64,000 nt of DNA, taken from assembly GCF_954871325.1 (NCBI RefSeq), contig NC_088775.1, positions 74,873,561-74,937,560 on the forward strand, in the 5' to 3' direction. The translations under genes and the position numbers were made by a program. Shown here piece by piece: positions 59,159 to 64,000 of this stretch. The notes under the pieces are model-generated. The model was not told the DNA's origin, searched no databases, and worked only from the letters and a program-made list of their open reading frames with translations. The DNA comes from Gordionus sp. m RMFG-2023 (taxonomy: Eukaryota > Nematomorpha > Gordioida > Chordodea > Parachordodidae). Within the stretch, counting starts at the first letter, position 1; each line of letters begins with the position of its first letter.

Positions 59159-60672
59159 TAAATGTAAGTGTTGTTAAATAAGTGAGTTTTGCAGACCTTA
59201 TTTCAAAATTATAGCCGAAAAAAATTCCCTCTGACCTCGAGGTGGGTTTTATTTATTAGTCACACTCATCGATTTAGCCGGCTTCAGAGCCATTCTAAGT
59301 CGGCTTTAGAGCTCCACGTTAGGTCAGCTCTAAAGCAAGCTCAGGTCATCTAGTGCTACATGGAAATGATTTGATAAAATCTATCACTTATTTTTCAACC
59401 AGTTTATAAAAGTTTTTTATAGTATAAAATTAGCCTTGAATAGGCTGACTAAATAAGTTTAGCCTAATTAGGCTTCGTTTAAAAAGCAGCTAAGTATTAT
59501 TAGACTTAAGTTTAATCTGAAAATCGGCTAATCCAACTAGGGTTTGGCTTAATAATTGATAAGGATTAATAATTAGATCCAAAATGGGATTTTTTTAAAT
59601 TTATTTTTTGCTTAAATATTGTGAATAAAAAGGAATCGAATAAACACAGTGTAATGATTGTCCGAAATAGTCATTTTTTAGAGAAAAATAAATTTAGTCT
59701 AAATATGTAAATTAAAAGTTAATAGAAATATTTTTATTCTTATAATGTATATTTTAAATATGAATCATAAATATAGTTTAAAAGGCAGGACCCATAACCG
59801 TCAGTTTGGTTACGGCTCAATATATAAACTTTATAATGGTTATGTTTCGGTTATGGTTCTTAAGGAAAAAATTTTAAAGGTTCTGTTCAGGTAATCGTAA
59901 AGGTTCATGCGATTTTTAAAAAAATTTTAAATTATTTTTATTGAAACCATCGAATATGATTTTAATTATGAATATTATTTATTACAATTTTTGCCATCAC
60001 TTAAGTTAATATATTGTTTATTTATAAAATAGATGAAATTAATTTATTTTTACTATAGGTATCTATGAATAATAGATAAAAAAATATATAAGAGTCGTAA
60101 TTCTGTGCAAGAATCTATTACTGTGTTTTATTCGTCTTAACCCTGAGCATAGAATTTAATGACTGCTCATTAAATATTATGGCTAGATTTCGATATTGAT
60201 GACAAAATAGATTTGAAAAACTTTAATAGTTAAGGATTCATGTTGATGCCTATACCTTTTCAGATTAGCTCTATGGTCACATTTAAGTATGATTTTACAC
60301 TTATTTATATTACAGGATGATTCATTTAAGAAAATATTATATGTAAAAAAGGAACGGACTGGTTTAATTATTATACGGACCATGTAATTTTTTTTATTAA
60401 GGAAATAAATAAAATGTTTATATATTATCAACATAAATAAAATAAAAATATGATAGCAGAGCAAATTAATATTCTAAAATTATGATATTTGTTTAGAACA
60501 AGTCGTGATTATTATAAACAAGAATTGAAGACCACAAGTTAATTTATTAAAATAATATAGTTAATCAAAATCATTGTAAAATAGCATAATTAAAATTAAA
60601 ATGTAAAATATAAATCAATATAATTTTATAACTTTTTTTTCTTTCTTGAATTATTACATTTTCGATCTCACT
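59159..60672. other. AT-rich stretch with solitary transposon-end motifs
   Basis: A solitary 'gcaggacccataaccg' followed by 'ggttacggctcaatatat' at about 59789-59830 resembles the end seen near 55100 in the opposite direction. Around 59445-59530 'aagcctaattaggct' motifs recall the foldback subterminal motifs. No gene was recognised; the frame at 60183-60464 (minus) has no recognisable domain. Confidence 0.4.
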
Positions 60673-60946
60673 ATTTATACTAGGGGTTTGCATTGGGCGG
60701 GATATCGGCCCGCAAAGAAATTTTTAAGAACGGGCAGGCTGGCGGGTTAAAAAAATTTTAAACCATGGGCGGGTGGGTGGACAGGTTAAGAAATTTAAAC
60801 AATGGGCGGGAGGGTTAAAAAATTTAGAATCATTTAAGTAAATATTAATAAAAAATTGTTCCTATAAACTTGTCATTTTTTGGTATCATAAAAACTTTTT
60901 TCTTAAAATAAATAAACTTTTTTATATATTAAAAACTACCTTGGTG

Positions 60947-61114
60947 TAGTGTTGTTAAACGGCTCGATTTGAATCGATTTTTAAAAACGACTAGCTCAAT
61001 ATTTTAGCCAGAAAAATATTGCCTAAGCCTCTAGACTTCGCTAATAGATGTATAAACCTTTGTGCTATCTATGACCAAATTCTTCAGTCTTGCATAAGCC
61101 GTTTAATAACACTA
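60947..61114. mobile_element. hAT-like MITE, TAGTGTTGTTAAA family, copy 6 (nested)
   Basis: 168 bp beginning TAGTGTTGTTAAACGGCTCG and ending CCGTTTAATAACACTA, flanked by CCTTGGTG and CTTTGGTG (seven of eight). It is shorter than the other copies because part of the right subterminal region is missing. It lies inside the 60681-61739 element, so it inserted later. Confidence 0.85.
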
Positions 61115-61317
61115 CTTTGGTGGAAATGACAAGAAAGAGATTTGCCAAAGCTATCAAGATTAGCAAGAAAAATATTGACAATTCCTGCAACTAGTGATTC
61201 TTGAACGAGGATTTAGCATTGCTGGTAGGTTTTCAGAACAAAGAAGAACGTGTTTGATTCCAGAAAATGTTGATTCATTATTATTTTTGAATTATAAATT
61301 AATTACATATAATATCA

Positions 61318-61420
61318 TTTTTATATTTATATTAATTACATATTATATCAATTTTATATTTATATTATTTCAATTTTATATTTATATTATTTCAATTTTA
61401 TATTTATATTATTTCATAAA
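61318..61420. repeat. AT microsatellite (ttttatatttatattatttc, about 4 units)
   Basis: Units of about 20-22 bp of 'caattttatatttatatta' type repeat head to tail inside the hAT-like element. The open frame across it (61194-61451) is an artefact of low complexity. Confidence 0.75.
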
Positions 61421-61747
61421 TATTATATTTGATCAAATAAATTATTTATAATTAAATTAAATACCTAAAAACCTTTTGTAGAGGTATAATGCTGAAATTT
61501 TTTTTATTAGATGGTTAAAAAATTTAAATAATGGCTATAATAAAATTTTTTAATAGCGGACTTGGGTTAAAAATTTTTTATAAATAATGGGTGGGCGGGT
61601 AAAAAATTTTAGACTAATGGGCGGGCGGGCGGTTATATTCTTTGGAAAACTATGGGCGGGCTGGGTGGGCAGGTTAAATTTTTTAAAACATTGAGTGGGC
61701 GGGCTTATGGTCCAAAAGCCCGTCCAATGCAGACCTCTAATTTATAC

Positions 61748-62000
61748 CACTAAAATTATATACCAGCAATAATTATTTCTAATAATTTTCATTTAATTTG
61801 CTTTCAATTTAAACCTTTCAATTTTGCTTTTTCCTTTCTTTTTCTTTTAAAAAAAATATATATATTATTAAAATATAAATTATGGGAATATCGATGGCTC
61901 TAAAAAGAGCTTATAGTAAAAATGTACCTAAAAAACATGTATAATTATGTTTAAAAATTTCTAATTGTATTTTTTGTTTTAGGAAGATTGACTCGCGTTT
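61748..62000. other. Spacer between hAT-like element and LINE-like element
   Basis: About 250 bp of AT-rich DNA. The 3' end of the minus-strand LINE-like element probably lies in here, but no clear tail or target duplication was found. Confidence 0.35.
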
Positions 62001-64000
62001 TTCGTTTGTTATGTTAAAAATTTTACGTGCTAAAATTTTTAAAAATGAATATGTTGATTGGGAGAAATTACCATTAGTTGAGATGACTATAGGTTGAAAA
62101 ATAAAATTATTTAATATTGAGTATTTATTGATTTTTTTATTTTCGCCATTAGTAAGAGGATTTGAATTAATTGATGAGGGAAAGGAAGAGACACAGGTAG
62201 CGTCCCAAATTAGGGATTTCCCATTGGACCATGGGATGCAGGTTAAACCGTCAGGTCTGAGACGTTGGTTCTAGAATGTTAGGAATTTTAGCTTTATTGA
62301 GAGCGTTATGGATGATTTTATTTATTGCTTTATGCCAAAGGTGGCGACCTTGGCTACGGGAGCAGTTTAGGCCGTGTCTTGCATTTGGTTGTACGGGTGG
62401 GTTGCAAAGGTGGCAAGTGTGTGAATGTGTTAGCGAGCATCCTAGTCTAAATCCTATGGTAACTCTCAGTTGGTCATTGGTTAAGAGATTATCAAGGGTT
62501 AGGCTTGGAAGTGCCTCGAGCCATTCATATCCGCCATATTTATCGTTTAATTGAAGAAGTTGAATATCGCTGATATCGGAGGGGTTAAGACTATTTTAAA
62601 GTTTCTTTATAAGGGGTTCCAAGATTGATTTATTAGAAATTTCGGTTGGGAATGTTTGACCGTCTGGGGTTAGTAGATTCCATTTTGCGATTGCTACTGT
62701 TAAGAGATCGTCATTGGGGGTTATAAAAGATGAGATCGCGGAATTGAGCGAAAGGCGATTAGAGATAAAAAGAGATAGGGAGAGTAATTCTAAGGGGATC
62801 AGGTCGATACCGCCTAGTTTAGCGGGTAATTGAGCAAGGTGCCAATTAAAGTCTGATAATGGAAGATTAAGGATCCTTTCAATTAAGGTCTTTAAGCGAA
62901 TATTATGCTTGGTGAAAAATTCTGAGGAGGTGAATGAGGAGGATGAGTGGAAGAGGTGTGAGATTTAGGTAAATATAGACACTTTTTTAATAGATAAAAA
63001 AGTTGGTGCGATGGGATATGATTGATGAACTTTTCCAAGTTTTGCAACTCGAAGAAGGTTTTAGCGATAGTTTTTTCCGAGATTTTATTATTTAGTAGTG
63101 GGGAGCCCAAGAGTTAGATATCTTCGATTTCGATAATATTGTAATCTTTAAATGAGTATAGGGGAATCTCGGGTTGAGTATGTAGATTTCTGTTTTGGTT
63201 TTGTTTAATTCTAGGCCTATTTTGGGGCATTCTCTTTCGAGGTGGAAGAGGGCTTAGCTTATTTGATGTTGGTTACCGCAGAGAGTGCCATCGTCTAGGT
63301 ACCATAAATTAAGGTCTAGATCAAAATCAGATTTGCGATCTTTCATCATATTATGGATGGCTAAGCAGAAAAGTATAGGGCCTAGGGGGTCGCCCTGCTG
63401 AACACCCTCTTCTGAGTATAAAGCGCAACCATTGAAAATGAGGGGAGTGCTATTGGTATAGCAAATGTCAACAATGCGCGAGCATTGGGGGAAATTATCG
63501 TAAAACGATTCGAGAGCCGAGGAACGAGATACTGTATTGAAGGCGTTTTTGAAATCAATTTTGCAAAGAACGGAGTTTAAAGGTGCATGTTGTAGGTAGA
63601 TTCGGAGACAGTGAGAGGCTATATCTACGCCTCCTTTTGTTCCGCAGCCTAATTGGTAATTGCCAAGCAGGGAATGAGTAACGGTTTTTATTTTTTTTTG
63701 CGATGATTTTAGTAATCAGGCGTCTGAAGAAAGAACCGATAGCTATTGGGCGGATACCACCTTTCGGCTTTTCAAATGCAATCAAGTTAGCTCCAAATAT
63801 TATTTGATGAGCTAATGTGGAGATATCTCTAGTGATTATATTATTGAGGAAGGATGTAAGTGAGTTAAAAAAACTATTTGAATTGGGAGATTTTAGGAAT
63901 GTTTGGAAGTAGGAAGGTCTATAGCCGTCAGGACCTGCTGCTGAAAATTTATTAAATTCGTTTATAGTAGAGGAGGAATATTGGGCGGAGGATTTGGTAA
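62000..64000 (-). mobile_element. LINE-like non-LTR retrotransposon fragment, runs off the window
   Basis: Read on the minus strand from 64000 downward, a reverse transcriptase palm comes first: FEKPKGGIRPIAIGSFFRRL (about 63780-63720), GNYQLGCGTKGGVD, KIDFKNAFNTVSR (about 63560), EEGVQQGDPLGPILFCLA (about 63415-63360) and the catalytic LWYLDDGTLCG (about 63310-63280). Near the 3' end is a Cys/His stretch with LGCSLTHSHTCHLC and ARHGLNCSRSQGRH (about 62440-62340), then NALNKAKIPNILEP and PDGLTCIPW. This matches a family of animal RT proteins with a conserved C-terminal HGL-C...GRH motif. At least three frame changes or stops separate these pieces, so it is dead. The 5' part lies beyond the window. 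Confidence 0.82.
63230..63800 (-). pseudogene. Reverse transcriptase domain of the LINE-like element
   Basis: The palm motifs run in order across 63800-63230 with a frame change near a homopolymer at about 63690 and a stop near 63256. The catalytic YLDD box is intact. The sequence is richer in GC than the window average, consistent with coding origin. Confidence 0.8.

Larger units (their letters stand above)
60681..61739. mobile_element. hAT-like element with GGGCGGG subterminal repeats
   Basis: Ends are TAGGGGTTTGCATTGGGCGG and the reverse complement of TAGAGGTCTGCATTGGACGG. Perfect 8 bp flanks ATTTATAC sit at 60673-60680 and 61740-61747. Both subterminal regions carry repeated 'atgggcgggtgggt' and 'gggcgggcggg' motifs within AT-rich DNA. 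It contains MITE copy 6 and a short TTTATATT-type microsatellite (61318-61420). No transposase, so non-autonomous, 1,059 bp. Confidence 0.88.

Noticed and set aside
61194-61451. 85-codon + strand frame
   Set aside because: Most of it is translated AT microsatellite within a transposon.
62276-62554. Plus-strand 92-codon frame
   Set aside because: The minus strand of the same region encodes the recognisable C-terminal part of the LINE-like element; the + frame is its shadow.
1-64000. CRISPR array
   Set aside because: The tandem repeats are contiguous or vary in unit length and lack unique spacers between conserved repeats; the genome is eukaryotic.

Overview
The window is a gene-poor, very AT-rich stretch of an animal genome, packed with DNA transposons. 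It carries a spliced AMPK gamma subunit gene, a spliced ribosomal protein eS27 gene, and a decayed Toll-type leucine-rich-repeat receptor (LRR-LRRCT-LRRNT-LRR-LRRCT-membrane segment). Together these point to a bilaterian, most likely a fast-evolving protostome such as an arthropod. I cannot name the species.

Layout. 1-2130: minisatellite-like tandem repeats. 4433-5454: a degenerate hAT-like element with G/C runs at its end. 7215-11003: a 3.8 kb foldback element whose arms are arrays of ~118 bp units, flanked by a perfect 8 bp target duplication (the most striking object here). 13805-30506: the AMPK gamma gene on the + strand in four recognised exons. Its 11.9 kb first intron holds a nest of transposons: a foldback containing a 4.2 kb hAT, which itself contains another element; a second foldback containing a MITE; and a 1.7 kb hAT-like element. 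Its 3.2 kb third intron holds a hAT relic, a Helitron end and a tRNA-like sequence. 32582-34401: an unknown exon-like frame, a TA-flanked foldback made of short purine/pyrimidine repeats, and hAT transposase debris. 34870-37110: the Toll-like receptor pseudogene. 37640-38952 and 50272-50310: Helitron ends. 41027-50060: AT-rich DNA with several unidentified exon-like pieces and a GC-richer island. 53673-54090: an intact RpS27 gene with 41-79 nt introns. 54730-57645: hAT debris and a well-delimited 1.7 kb hAT. 60681-61739: a GC-subterminal hAT-like element with a nested MITE. About 62000 to the end: a broken LINE-like reverse transcriptase element on the minus strand, running off the window.

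Two non-autonomous hAT-like families recur. One is a ~170-216 bp MITE beginning TAGTGTTGTTAAA (six copies); its first eight bases match the ends of the giant foldback. The other begins TAGAGATCTGCA (or close variants) and has GGGCGGG/GGCCCG-rich subterminal regions (four copies). Target-site duplications of 8 bp can be read directly at many of them. Both housekeeping genes keep consistent splice phases, except for one phase mismatch in AMPK gamma that suggests a missed small exon. I recognised no LTR retrovirus-like element, Polinton or CRISPR array.
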